Made by a program: the position numbers and the translations under genes | The notes under the pieces: generated by a model | What the model saw: the letters and a program-made list of their open reading frames with translations, nothing else | Database searches by the model: none | What the model was told of the DNA's origin: nothing | DNA from: Populus alba | Taxonomy: Eukaryota > Streptophyta > Magnoliopsida > Malpighiales > Salicaceae | Reading direction: 5' to 3' | Length of the DNA stretch: 64,000 bases | Assembly: GCF_005239225.2 (NCBI RefSeq) | Contig: NC_133289.1 | Coordinates: 10,857,501 to 10,921,500 of the forward strand | In this document: piece after piece, positions 24,780 through 36,065 of the stretch | Position numbering within the stretch: the first letter of the stretch is position 1 | Layout of the letters: each line of letters starts with the position of its first letter

Positions 24780-25734
24780 TGATGAGGATACAAAAATTAA
24801 AGGAAATATTTTTGAAAGAATGATTTCTTAAGGTTATTGTACATCATTCACAGTATGTTCTACAACTTTCATTTCAATACTGTAGTGACTTTTTTTTTTT
24901 TATGGATTTCTTCAGGGGGGATATGAATCTCTTCTTGAATAAATACATGTACAAAGTCCTTTAGAGACCTCTTGGGGTGTTGATGGGGGACCATCCAAAG
25001 ATTACGTTAGTATGAGGTATTTTTATATGACAAAAGACATTAATGAATGTATTAATGAGATTTTATGAAGATAGAGAGGAATAAGAAGAAGAAGATGTAG
25101 AAGTTAGAGAAAAAGAAGCAAGATTGTGTTTATGTCTCAGAGTATAAGGCTTCGAACCTTATTTTTTGTATACTCATGCTTCCTTTTATATTACATGGCT
25201 TAACTTGCTTCATACAACGTAGGAGGGGTGAAAATATAATCTCGTAATAATAAAATAATATTATTTTATTGCTCGTGCTATCGCATATAATTAATATAAG
25301 CATAGACCATTTGTTCGTATTTAATGAGATGTGATGGTTATCATAATTACTAGCCTAGGCCCGAAGTATGAGAGGTTTAGTGTTGAGTTACCTTTTAGCT
25401 ATACACTAAGCCTGGAAAGGAGTTTGGTTCAACTTATACGCTGAACCCAAGAAGAATAGGGTCAACTTTTGACTGCACCCAAGACTGGTCAAGGACGGGT
25501 ACACCATAGCCCGACATGGAGTTGGGTATGGACGCATCCCTGACCTAACATGGGGTTGGGTGTGGACGCACCATAGCCTAACATGGAGTTGGGCATGGAC
25601 GTGCCCAACTAGAAATTGAGCAGGGACATGCCCTTACTCGAATTAGATTTGGGCGCAGACATGCCCTGTCCAATTTAGAGCCGGACACCGAAAATATATA
25701 ATTTTATTTTGGGTTATGATTTTCGTACCCATCA
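24780..25734. mobile_element. 955-bp insertion in the PPR pseudogene, probable solo LTR
   Basis: The insertion is bounded by CTCAT at 24775-24779 and 25735-25739, exactly where the DYW reading frame is interrupted and resumes. Ends are TGATGAGG... and ...TACCCATCA, so TG...CA with a 5-bp duplication, as for a solo LTR. The two ends also look weakly inverted over about 20 bp (TGATGAGGATAC against TGATGGGTAC). There is no coding sequence inside, and it carries the 33-bp minisatellite at 25514-25607. Confidence 0.75.
25514..25607. repeat. 33-34-bp minisatellite, three clear units
   Basis: ACATGGAGTTGGG / ACATGGGGTTGGG units begin at 25514, 25548 and 25581, each followed by a tatggacgc-type tail. 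Two more decayed units seem to follow to about 25670. It lies inside the 955-bp insertion. Confidence 0.75.
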
Positions 25735-26315
25735 CTCATCAAGATGCTCTCTAAAATTGAGAAACGAGAGATTATTGTGAGAGACAATAAGAGTTTTCAT
25801 CATTTCAAGATTGTAAACTGCCCCCAAATCTTCACACTTTTTGCTTCAACGACCAGGGATTAAGAAGGGTTGGTGTGAATTTGATAGAAATTAGTATTCG
25901 AAAGACGACAGCAGCCAGGAAGTGATGAGATGTAACACAGCACATTTGTCGTATCACTCTTGTTATCTTTTTGTCCCGAAATCACTCGTGTTAGAGATAG
26001 GTTCCCACTCGTCTCTATTTTCCTTTTATTTTACAAGATGTAGGAACAAAGAGAACGTAGAGAGATTGGCTAAGACAAGCAAGATGCAGCACTAGTTGAT
26101 TATGAGATAGGGAGAAATCAAAAGACAGACAAGATGAAAACGTTCGAGCAAAAACAAAACAAGTGCCCAATACGCGTACAAACGTGACCCAATATAGACA
26201 TCTTGACCACGACTGCATACTGTACATATTCGCCAGTCCCAAGCCCTTTTGGACTGCTTAAATCTTTGCATTACCAGTAACTTCATGGAAGTATTTCAGA
26301 CCATATATTATAAAA

Positions 26316-27535
26316 TTAAATGTTGGAAGAGCTCCTGAAGGACCCAAGGGCTTTAACAGCAGCTGCTCGCAGGACGTATTGGTGATATAAAGCAGCAATC
26401 GCGGCCCCAATGAAAGGCCCGACCCAGAAGATCCACTGAGAAAACAAAAGCAAGGAAATAAAAATATTTACATGAGCATGAAAATACATGGTCAGATGTG
26501 AAGCTAACAAGGAGGAATGTTAGAGGGCAATTGAAAGGCACATACATGGTCATCCCATGCCTTGTCTTCGTTGTATATCACAGCAGCTCCAAAGCTCCGA
26601 GCCGGGTTGATACCAGTTCCGGTGATTGGGATAGTGGCCAGGTGAACCATGAAGACAGCAAATCCGATGGGAAGTGGTGCCAACACCTATACGCACAAGA
26701 TCAGTACCAGTTAATTTTAATCCACTCCTAGCTGGATCGATTTATTGTGGAAAATTACAATTCGTTAGGATAATTAATTGAGGATTGAAGAGGGAACGTG
26801 TAGACAGAGCACATACAGGAACATGGGAGTCCCTTGCGTTCCTCTTGGGGTCAGTAGCAGAGAAGACAGTGTAGACGAGAACAAAGGTACCGATGATCTC
26901 AGCACCTAATCCGGTGCCCTTGCTGAATCCAGAAGCAAGTCCATTGGCTCCACCACCGTACTTTGTGTAATACGACTTTTGGAAAGCTTTCACGAGTCCA
27001 CATCCACATATGGCCCCCAGGCACTGAGCCACCATGTATAGAACGGCACGCACCAGGGACACCTTCCTAGCCAAGAACAAACCGAAAGTCACAGCCGGGT
27101 TAATGTGTCCACCTGCATCATTTTTAGCAAGATTAGGTAATTACTTACTTACTCCCATATTCATAAAAGAAGAAGAAAGGGTTGTAAGATCTCCTTTATG
27201 TATATATACGATCATTTTTATTTGATTTACTGACCTGAGATACCAGCAGTGCAGTAGACGAGAACAAAGATCATGCCACCGAAGGCCCAAGCGATGCCAA
27301 GAATGCCAACGCCACCACATACATCGCCGTTCTTGGTGGTGTCAGTCTGGCTCTTGTAACCTATCACAGTCAACACAGTGATGTAGAGGAACAAGAGCGT
27401 GGCAATGAACTCGGCAATGACAGCCCTATACAAAGACCACTGGGTGAGCTCCTCGGCATCAATCAATGGTGCTGGTGGGGGGTCATGATAGTCCTTGGCA
27501 ATGAATTCGCCTCCAACTTCAATGTCCTTGCCCAT
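26316..27535 (-). CDS. PIP2: PIP2-type plasma-membrane aquaporin, copy 2
   Basis: Exons are 27235-27535, 26817-27112, 26546-26686 and 26316-26435, the same sizes as copy 1, giving 285 residues. All aquaporin features match copy 1: two NPA boxes, filter His and Arg, RKVS loop B site, C-terminal serines. The only amino-acid difference is Ile instead of Ser at residue 12, in the cytosolic N-terminus. Introns are 122, 130 and 110 bp against 126, 133 and 110 bp in copy 1, explained by two indels of 4 and 3 bp. The frame continues open upstream of the ATG, but MGKDIEV is the conserved family start. The upstream sequence differs sharply from copy 1, so expression may differ. Confidence 0.96.
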
Positions 27536-27630
27536 AGCTGCGGCTCCTTTATGAGAGAGTTTGGTGAGAGACAAAGCCAAAGAGTTTTGGTTGGTAAGTG
27601 TTATGGTGGAAGCGAGGAGAAATGTGGTGG

Positions 27631-27637
27631 TATTTAT
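27631..27637 (-). promoter_or_regulatory. Probable TATA box of aquaporin copy 2
   Basis: ATAAATA on the minus strand, about 96 bp upstream of the ATG, in the same GTGGTGGTATTTATGGGA context as copy 1. Confidence 0.55.
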
Positions 27638-27782
27638 GGGATGCAGACGGAGGAGAGTGAGGTTGAAATTAACTTCGCTTTGCCGCCCCAACTCGTGTCT
27701 TCGCTTTCTTTAACTTCCAGACCGGCCCCACCTTACACTTCATGTGTGATGATTGATGCTTGTGCTTTTCTGCGTTTTATAA

Positions 27783-29220
27783 TTTGAATATATTTTTTTA
27801 ATTAATATAAATATTAAGGTGAGTTTTAATCTTATAAATTTTAAAATTTATAATTATATATATTTTTAATGATCAAACTACTAATCTTTATAAAGTAGAT
27901 ATAAAACATGACCAATTAAATTGATTTAATATTTTGAATACTTTAAACACAGGTCGAGTAAGATTTAATAATTGTGGCCAAAACAAACGATAATTATTGA
28001 TTAGTTATTAAGAAAGATAATGTAAATAAATATTGTTTCAACCATCACCATCTTTTTAATTTCAATCATGAGTGGTTGAGCCTCCAATCCTTGTTTGTAT
28101 CCAGCTTTTAATTGATTCTTCTCCACCTCTTTCGACGTAATTGCAGCTCATCACTCTGCCTTTTCCCCAAGCAACCCCGTACACTTGTCATCTTTCTTTT
28201 GGACCGTGTACTGAGATAGTGCGACGTCGTTGTAGTCGAGTAGAAATATTCGTTGCTAAAATTAATACTACGTCAGTGTTTTTATTTTTGTCTTTAAAAT
28301 GTGTTTTTAAAAAGTTTTAAATTTAAAATTATTTTTTATATAATTTTAAATCGTTTTAATATTTTAATACTAAAAAAAATTATGTGGTGGGTTAATCACT
28401 TGCAAAAGCCGTAACAGGTCAAAATCACAGGCCTATTGTATTGTGTATAGTGACGTTGGTGGTAGGCATTGACCAACCGCCCAAATACCATCGTTCCTTT
28501 CACCACCACCGCCCATCTAACTCAGGCCAAACCAAACAATCTTATCACCGCTGATTCTCCTAACCACTCAGTTCATGCCACGTTAATACGCCCCCACAAA
28601 GCCGCCACCACTAAAATATACATGTTTGTCACTAAACGATCACTTCCCCGTTTAAAAAACAACATTAAAAATTATCATTGAAAGCTTCCATTATTATTAA
28701 TTTTATACCCATAGAAAGAGGTGAATACAAACTACCTTGAATACTTATATTAAATAATAAAAAAACCAAGAAGCAGCAGAAAAATATTATATGCTATAAT
28801 TGGATAGTTTTAAAATATGATAATAAATTTTTTTTTAAATATTTAATTTAGAAAAGTATCAAAATAATATATATTTTTATTATTTTTAATTTCAGGACAT
28901 AGAATTATTTTAAAACACAAAAAATTATTAATTTTAAAAAAATAAATATTTTTATATTTTTACCATTATGAATTGTTTATTTTGGGCGGTTGTCCACAAG
29001 TGTAGAGAGCACATCCTAAATTCTCTGTGAGCTTCTTCTACATTTTGATAAGGTTACGGGAATGGAATATGTCTTTCATGGTAGAGCAATGCTTCCTGTC
29101 AGTTCCCCAGACCATTTAATTCTCTTGGAAAATATTTCTGCATGGTGTTTCTTATAGATAGAAATAACAACTTCCGGTTATAGCCGTTGTTTCAATAATT
29201 ATACTATACATTAAAATGGT
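27783..29220. other. Upstream region of aquaporin copy 2
   Basis: AT-rich, with islands matching copy 1 upstream sequence at about 28552-28600 (CTCCTAACCACTCA, CATGCCACGTTA) and 28983-29010 (GGCGGTTGTCCACAAGTG). A decayed MITE-like stretch lies near 28270-28380. No gene is seen. Confidence 0.45.
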
Positions 29221-29225
29221 TAGGA

Positions 29226-29535
29226 AAAATATTGTGTATATAAACTCATTGCAATGTAAACTACATTATAAATATTAAGTATATATACCGTAGACAACAC
29301 TATAGTACAAAGAACGTTGTCTTTTTTATTTTTGAATTTAAAAGTTGTTTGGTCATGTTTGGCAGTCAGGCCCAATGTTATTGGGTTCGGCTGTCAAGTG
29401 TGACCCAACAGCTTTTGCAAGAAAAGAAACGCTTCTTGTGGTATTACAATGTAATTCATTATGCAAATATTTTATGATTATAATGTAATTCATAGTGCAA
29501 TGAGTTTATTTAAACATTACTTACACAATGTTTTT
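29226..29535. repeat. Imperfect inverted repeat about 310 bp across
   Basis: The left arm near 29226-29271 (aaaaatattgtgta, taaactcattgca, ctacattataa) pairs with the right arm near 29478-29535 (ttataatgtaattcatagtg, gcaatgagttta, tacacaatgttttt). The loop holds a fragment of the cccaatg...attggg repeat also found at 30.02-30.26 kb. It could be a TIR element or a foldback repeat. Confidence 0.6.
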
Positions 29536-30019
29536 GGTTGGGAAACCAAATCCAAGTTTTTTTCCAAAAATTGTTGAGGTGTGGCTTTCAGATCTAACTT
29601 TTACAAATAAACTCTGATGACAATTACCTTTTTTGCTTAACCTAACCGATTAGAAGATTCATTTATCAATAGCCGACTAGAGATCTAAAGGTTGACGATT
29701 AGTTAGTTCTTTTTCTTTGTCCGGTAATATAATTTCTTTATTGATAGAACAATCGAGAATCTTGTTCTTACCTTAAGAGAAGGGTTTACTATTTAATTTA
29801 GTAGGAGGGGTAAGTGGATCTCATTTCAAAACTAATCCAACCAGGAAGTGATCTTTACTATATGGAAGGAGAGCCAAAGCAAGTTTTTTTCTTTTATTAT
29901 TTAGTATTAACACTAGTTCTAAAAATTATATTAATTTGTAAACTAATTATCTGTTATCTCCATCAGTCAAATAAAATAGATCTTTTATGTGGGATCAAAG
30001 AATTTCATGAATTTTATTA

Positions 30020-30260
30020 TACCCTTAGCCAGACCCAATGCCATTGAATTTGGCTAGGTAGCTGAACCCAAGTTTTCTTACAAAAGCTATTGAGTCTGGT
30101 TAGGCAACCGAACCCAATGCTATTAGGTCTAGCTACGCAGCCAAACCAAAGTTTTCTTCTAATGAATCTAGCTCGGTAGTCAGACCCAATGCTATTGGGC
30201 CCTGACATAATTTGGTCTAGAATTGCTGTCAGGTCTAATGTTCTTGGATTTGATTTGACC
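30020..30260. repeat. Short tandem repeat with palindromic units
   Basis: The phrase agacccaatgctattggg / gaacccaa..., followed by 'tctggctaggcagc', recurs about five times at roughly 40-bp intervals. Each unit contains its own near-palindrome (acccaatg...attgggt). A further copy lies at about 29360-29400. Confidence 0.7.
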
Positions 30261-31529
30261 ATCAAATCCAAGACACTTTCTCCATATTCTTTATATAATT
30301 TTTTTTTAATTTTTTTTTATTAACCTAAGAAATGTGTGCCAATATGTTATTAATAGTTATTTGAAAGATATGCAAAATAGAGATAATAATAACATAAGAA
30401 CCTTTTTTTTCTAAGCTGTTGTCTCTGCTTTTAGGGCTGAAAAGCAGGTTGAGAAACATAATTTTACATGTTTTTCAACTCAAAAGAAAGAAGTAGAAGC
30501 TTAAATAAATGGGGAACCTAACAGGTCTATGTGTTCTGAGAATCTTTATAATGAAATGTGTCAGCATTTATATTTTTTTTAATAGATAGACTTCACAATT
30601 AAACTAAAAGAAAAACTTGAAGATGTGATACGTAAGACTTGAAATTTTTATTTAAATATCATTTGAGTGCTCCGTTTGATATAACATGAATTTAAGGAAC
30701 GAAACGACAAATGATTGATAACTTGCCACTACTGATGTTTCCCTGAAACCTTTTTTTCGACCTAATATAAAAAACAATCAAAATATTAAATAACCTAAAA
30801 CTCAGTTATGGACCACAACCAAGGAAAATTGCAAAACGAAATCGATGATCGGAGGTCGAAATCGGCTGTGAAATCATCAGGAAGGTAGCCGTTGATTTGC
30901 CTTCCTCTCCACACTTTATATAAACATGGAGGTCAAAGTTTTTCTGAAGAGAGATGACCTAAGCTATATATAGGTTGTGTAATAACACAGTCGGACTCAG
31001 AATTTGGTTTGAGTAATTAATTACAGAATAATTTTTTGGTACATGATTTGTTTTTTCCAGCATATATTATTTATTTTTCTAGATTCATCAAATATTAATG
31101 TCTTGTCCAATTAGTTTCCTTCTAATTAATTCCTAAACAGTTTTTTTTTTTAAATTAAATTATGTTTTAAATTTTTTAAGACTAATAAATTAATTTTGCA
31201 ACCCTCTTTATCTCTAGCCTCTTGCGTAAGTCAGGGTGGGGGATCTTGTCTTTAGATAAGATAAATCATTTGCTATCTCTTCTCTACCTTTAAGTTTTGT
31301 CTCTGTAGAGAAAAAGTTTTAAGAAAGTGTTCTAGTTGGTAAGTCTTGATTAGAATTGCATCATTTCAAGGTGTTATTGTTGGAGTTTTTAAATGTTACT
31401 TGCACTAAAATTGTTTGTACCAATTGACAATCAATGTATTTTTTATCAATTTTTAAGGATAAAGAATACAATCCATGATAATCATTTTCTTTTCTACTTT
31501 TATTTTGATTTGAAATTATGAAAGTGGGT

Positions 31530-31533
<4 letters not shown>

Positions 31534-31592
<59 letters not shown>
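31534..31592. repeat. (TA)n microsatellite, about 29 units
   Basis: An uninterrupted TA run, the longest in the window; likely to vary in length between individuals. Confidence 0.95.
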
Positions 31593-31596
<4 letters not shown>

Positions 31597-32094
31597 TAAT
31601 TGGTAAACCTAAACATTAATAAAAATGTTATGATTGAATCTTTTTATCTTAGTTTTTTAGTTTAATTATATATTTCATTTCCTAGATCATTGCAAACATA
31701 ATATTTTAATATAACATTAGTTTTTTACAAATTATTGCACCAAACAATCAGAATTTTTCTGGCTATTGTTGTAAAGAACAAAAATACACTATTTAAAAGA
31801 ATGCTAATTATGCAAACATTATTTTTGTAGGGAGAATTTCACCATTATTTTTTGTGATGGATGATGAGAAACTTGTGAAGTTTAACAATGTAAGCATACA
31901 AAGATCTTTTATCTTACCACCTTAAACTTGGAAAAAGTCTTGATATAAGATGTATTATAGGTGTAAGATAAAGAGTCACATCTACTATAGTAGCAATTGT
32001 TGATGCATGGAAGCATAATCATTTCATGTACAATAATTAAATTTTGAAGGAGTTGGACAATATATTATGGTATGTATATTACTTGAAACAACTA

Positions 32095-33960
32095 GCACCA
32101 CCAAATGATCTATTAAAAATACTAATTGTGCTTATTACAAAACTTGAAACTAAAAGAATCCAAGATAAATTGATTGTACTGATTCTAGATATTTGGGTTA
32201 ACAGGTTGTAAGTTTACCAGGATAGACCTTTGTGTATTGTTTGGGACATATCTAAAGCTACAAGAAAATTCATGTTACAATTCTAATTGGGTTGGAAACT
32301 AGACTTCTAAAGATTTTCATCTATCTATGACAGGCCTAGCAATTTATCTAGACGAGAAAGAACTGTGTGTTTGAAGTCAGACCAGAAGTTGTTGTGCATG
32401 AATTGCATTAGTTTCCTAGTTGATTTAATTTTTTTTTCCTGTTTTATTTAGAACTCTTTTATTATTTTTCTAGCATTGTTTGAGAAGTTTTTACATGTTA
32501 TAAATAGGGTTATTTAACTTGTATTTAAGTTTTTTTTAGGGAGAGACTTTGATTTTAGAATAATCTATTGTGTGATTATGAATTGTTTAGAAAGTTTTTA
32601 CATGTTATAAATATAGTTATTTAACTTGTATTTAAGTTTTTTTAAGGATAGACTTTGATTTTAGAATAATCTATTGTGTGATTATGAAATGATTCTCTTA
32701 TTTTGATTTTTCGTTAAAATACTCTGACTCATCAAATAATTAACCAAGTTTCGTAGCATCTTCTATAATTCTCATTCATTGTTTTTATGGGTGTTAGGTA
32801 GGGGTTTGGTTTCTACAAACTTGGTGTCTTGGTACAGGTTATCGTTGTGTCAAGTTCATTCATAAGCCCGAATTTAGCTTTTTTGGAAATGGTTAATTTG
32901 ATTGTGGGTTTATAGATCTTTATATCCACGAGGTTTGTATTTGTTGGTATTAGAGCAAGGCTCTAAAATCAGGTTATATTCCTTTATCTTTTAGTTTTTA
33001 TGTTATTTTATCATTATTGCAATTACATCTAAACTTACAACATGGTATAAAAAAGATAGATTATTTGCATTCTGGTAGTTTACAATTTAAAAAAAAAAGA
33101 AAGAAAAAGATCAAAATTATAAAATTAGATTAATATATCTTTCGAAAGCGAGTCAACATCCAAGTATGGTGATGATTCGAAGATGAATTATTTTGAAGAG
33201 AAAAGGAATAATGTAAATCAGGAAGCATTACCAAAAAATCCATTAGAGACACTAATTGGACCTATTATAAGGTTTGAGATTAAAAGGATCCAAGAGGAAT
33301 TGATTATGTTGATTCTGGATATTTAGGTTAACAAGTCACAAATTTGTCAAACTAGACATTTTTATACTATTTGGGACATATCCGAAGCTATAAGAAACAT
33401 TTTGCTACAATTCTAGTTATGATGTAAATTAGACTTCTCAAGCTTTTCATCCATATATATTAGGCTCGTTAATTCATCTAGATAAAAAAAAACCCGATGT
33501 GTTTGGAGTCTGGCCATAAATTGTTGTGTATGAATTGCATTAATTTCTTAGTTGCTTCGTGATTCTTTTTTCTATTTTATTTAGAAGTTATTATTATTAT
33601 TATTATTTCAGCATTGTTTAGGGTTATTTAGCTTGCATTTAATCTTTTTTTTTTTTTTGCTACAGACTTTGATTTTAAAATAATATATTGTGTGGTTACC
33701 AGAGGATTCTCTTATTTTAGTTCTTTATTGAACTACTCTAACTTGTTGAATAATTAACCAAGTTTTGTGGCATTTTCTATACTTCTTATTCACATCTCTT
33801 TATAGATTTTGGAAGGGGGTTCTGTTACTATAGTCTTGATTTTTCAGTACAGGTTATTGTTGTGTTATGCTCAATCACAAGCCTGCATTTAGGTTTTATA
33901 AAAATGGTGATTTGACTATGGAATTTTTGGATTCTTTATATCTACGAGATTCACATCAAT
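32095..33960 (+). mobile_element. Decayed LTR-retroelement DNA, directly duplicated
   Basis: Two direct copies can be aligned: about 32095-32939 and 33229-33955. Both run from 'aaaagaatccaag'-like sequence through 'ggacatatc.gaagctac', 'gttgtgtatgaattgcatta' and T-rich DNA to 'tatc.acgag'. Just after the first copy lies TGGTATTAGAGCAAGG (32945-32960), a slightly altered Met-tRNA primer site. The first copy therefore includes an LTR that ends near 32939. The second looks like the partner LTR with internal sequence between them. No intact protein frame survives. Confidence 0.6.
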
Positions 33961-34811
33961 ATAACTATATAAATAGTTCTAAAGATCTATAAGAATCCTT
34001 GGATCGAAAGTCTAGTGTTGATGATGCTATTTTGAAAAAAAAAAAAAAACATAATAATAGATAGATTTCTTCATTTTAGGATGCTAAATTCAAAAATAAT
34101 GATGAGTCAAGTTCAAAAAATTCAAATCATCCTAATATTCATGTTGAGGGGATGGTTATATATAAATATTTTCAAGCGGTTGTTATTATTGAAAAGTTAC
34201 AAATATATTAGAAAGACTCTAAGAACTATTTTTTATTTATTAACATGGATGTTAATATAAACCAGCATATATCCACCTTTAACTAAATATAAATGAAATG
34301 AGGTTAGAGTTAAAAATCTCATTATAAGACTAAAGAGACTAAGGGTAGAATAAGATAATAGGTTACTCAATAGGGGATCAAGATCATCCACAATATCCAA
34401 GGGAAAAAGTGGCAATATATACATTGGCTTTTAAAAGCAAAATAAACATACATAATTTATTTTTGTAACATTAATTTGTTGGACAAACGTACATTAATCC
34501 CTTTGTGAAATCATGTTTGCTTTAGAGTTTAGAGTCCAAAATTATTTTACTGAAGTTCTACGTGATAAAAAAACCTTCCAGGTTTGATTTGGAAATTGCA
34601 GACGAACATTATTCGTGATTGGAGAAATTCGGACTGTAAATTGGGAAAACAAAGAACATGAAAGAAAATTAAACGCGATGTGATTTGTCTCAATAAAAAT
34701 ACGGACAACTAGTTAGGTTCACCAACAAAATTAAGCTATATGACATGGTCCGTTGACTCAATTCAACAATATACTAAAGAAAATTGAGAGAGCGACACAC
34801 TGAATGTTACA

Positions 34812-34952
34812 TTAATCATCATCTCCCCCACCCTCAGCCTCTTCCTCGGTAATAGTCTCCAGAGCAGGAGAACTGGAAGTCTTGCGCAGAGAAATGAACA
34901 GTTCCGGCGTGACCTCAGTCCAAGAACTCAAATCTTTGATCTCCTTTTCCAT
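34812..34952 (-). CDS. Micro-protein of 46 residues, paralogue of 44085-44237
   Basis: The frame starts MEKEIKDLSSWTEVTPELF and ends in an acidic tail (ETITEEEAEGGGDDD) before a TAA. It aligns along its length with the 50-residue protein at 44085-44237: MxKE, SxSWxEV, P-rich middle, SxxPxLExIxEE, acidic end. Such preserved spacing between two sequences that differ at half their residues argues for real coding. A TATA element lies about 260 bp upstream. No membrane segment or signal peptide is visible. I do not recognise a named family and assign no function. Confidence 0.72.
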   Translation of the reverse strand: MEKEIKDLSSWTEVTPELFISLRKTSSSPALETITEEEAEGGGDDD

Positions 34953-35210
34953 TGTAGAAGACTAGTCCTTCCTGCGAGGCTTAAAGTAGTAAATGGTCAC
35001 TTGGAAACAAGAAACCTTTTAAAATGGAGTTGGGAAATCAAGCTAAGATCTTAACGGAGATGCTACTTCTTGTTTGCCTCAGCAAGAAGGGTTTGCTTTG
35101 TTACTTTGAGATTTCTGAGGACTTTAGCTGAGGGAAGAACTTGGGCGGTGGCTAAGATTGGTTTGAGAATTGAGAGCCGAGTGGTGGAGGTAGAGGTGGA
35201 GGAGCTGCCA

Positions 35211-35217
35211 CTTTATA
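35211..35217 (-). promoter_or_regulatory. Probable TATA box of the 46-residue gene
   Basis: TATAAAG on the minus strand followed by a CT-rich leader (ctcctccacctctacctcc). This implies a 5' untranslated region of about 230 nt, possibly containing an unrecognised short intron. Confidence 0.5.
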
Positions 35218-35399
35218 CTATCAAGCATCAATAATGAAATGAAAAGAATTCTAGGTTAGGTGACGCGTAAACATTGTTTATTCAACACGTTCTATTACGC
35301 GCACTCACTCGCCACTTACTTACCTCCATGTGAGAAACATGTAAGAGAAAATATAAAATATGTACCACACGCGACAAAAATGTCCGTGTAAATCGAGTA

Positions 35400-36029
35400 A
35401 CTCTGACGTGTTCGGACGTATTAATACTGTTGTTTTTTAAATTGATTTTTTATTTTAAAATATATTAAAATAATTATTTTTTATTAGTACATTAAAATAA
35501 TTTAAAAATATAAAAAAAAATTCAAGCAAGTAAAAAAACAAAAAAACCTAATTTATTTTTAAAATATAAAAACAGACATACCCTTCATCAATTCTAGAGA
35601 TTTAGTTTCTAGGAGAGATTGCTTGTAGATCTCCTTAATCCAAGGTGGTTAAGATTGCCATCACTTACAGGTGTGGGAGTCGGCTGCTTTTCATTTTTTG
35701 CATTGTTTAATTTTTTAAAAGTGAATTATTATTTTACAAATTAAAATTCACTCATAAAAAACCACTCGCAAGAACAATAACGAAAAACTAGTGTAGAGTA
35801 AATTAAATTCATTTACACTGTAATTTTAATTTTATTCTCGATAATATTTTACCTAATTTTATTGCACGCTAAAAAAAATCAAGAAAATTGTAGTTCTTGT
35901 CGGATGAATTTTGTACGTAATGGAATTGTAGATAGTTTAATGGAACAATAAAAAATATTTGATATAAAGTATTATTTATTTCATGATGTAATAATAATAA
36001 TTAAATCTACAATATTTAAATTTAAAACC

Positions 36030-36065
<36 letters not shown>

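Larger units (their letters stand above)
24407..25835 (+). pseudogene. PPR-DYW RNA-editing protein fragment, split by an insertion
   Basis: From 24407 the translation reads CLGAEKVAHKHFESMSRDYG, typical of the last PPR/E region of DYW proteins. It continues, after stops and gaps, with a piece like NMPIDPNTKVWKTL. From about 24625 a DYW deaminase-like segment follows (VLHDFDQEAKEKALFSHGKR, RIVRNLRIYGDCYNLI). The frame is interrupted at 24779 and resumes at 25735 with LIKMLSKIEKREIIVRDNKS and FHHFK. The catalytic HxE motif has decayed to HGK, the CxDCH zinc motif to YGDCY, and the terminal DYW is gone. It is therefore a dead fragment of a mitochondrial or plastid editing-factor type gene; the 5' PPR repeats are absent. 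Confidence 0.85.

Noticed and set aside
24625..24831. 68-residue frame as a stand-alone gene
   Set aside because: Its first part is a DYW-domain remnant and its end lies in the inserted element, so it is part of a pseudogene.
24981..25734. Shorter solo LTR starting TGATGGGGG
   Set aside because: It gives a matching TGATGGG/CCCATCA pair but no target duplication; starting at 24780 gives CTCAT on both sides and restores the DYW frame.
27236..27691. Aquaporin copy 2 frame extended upstream to 27691
   Set aside because: The extra 52 residues have no counterpart in copy 1 or in the family, and the TATA element falls inside them.
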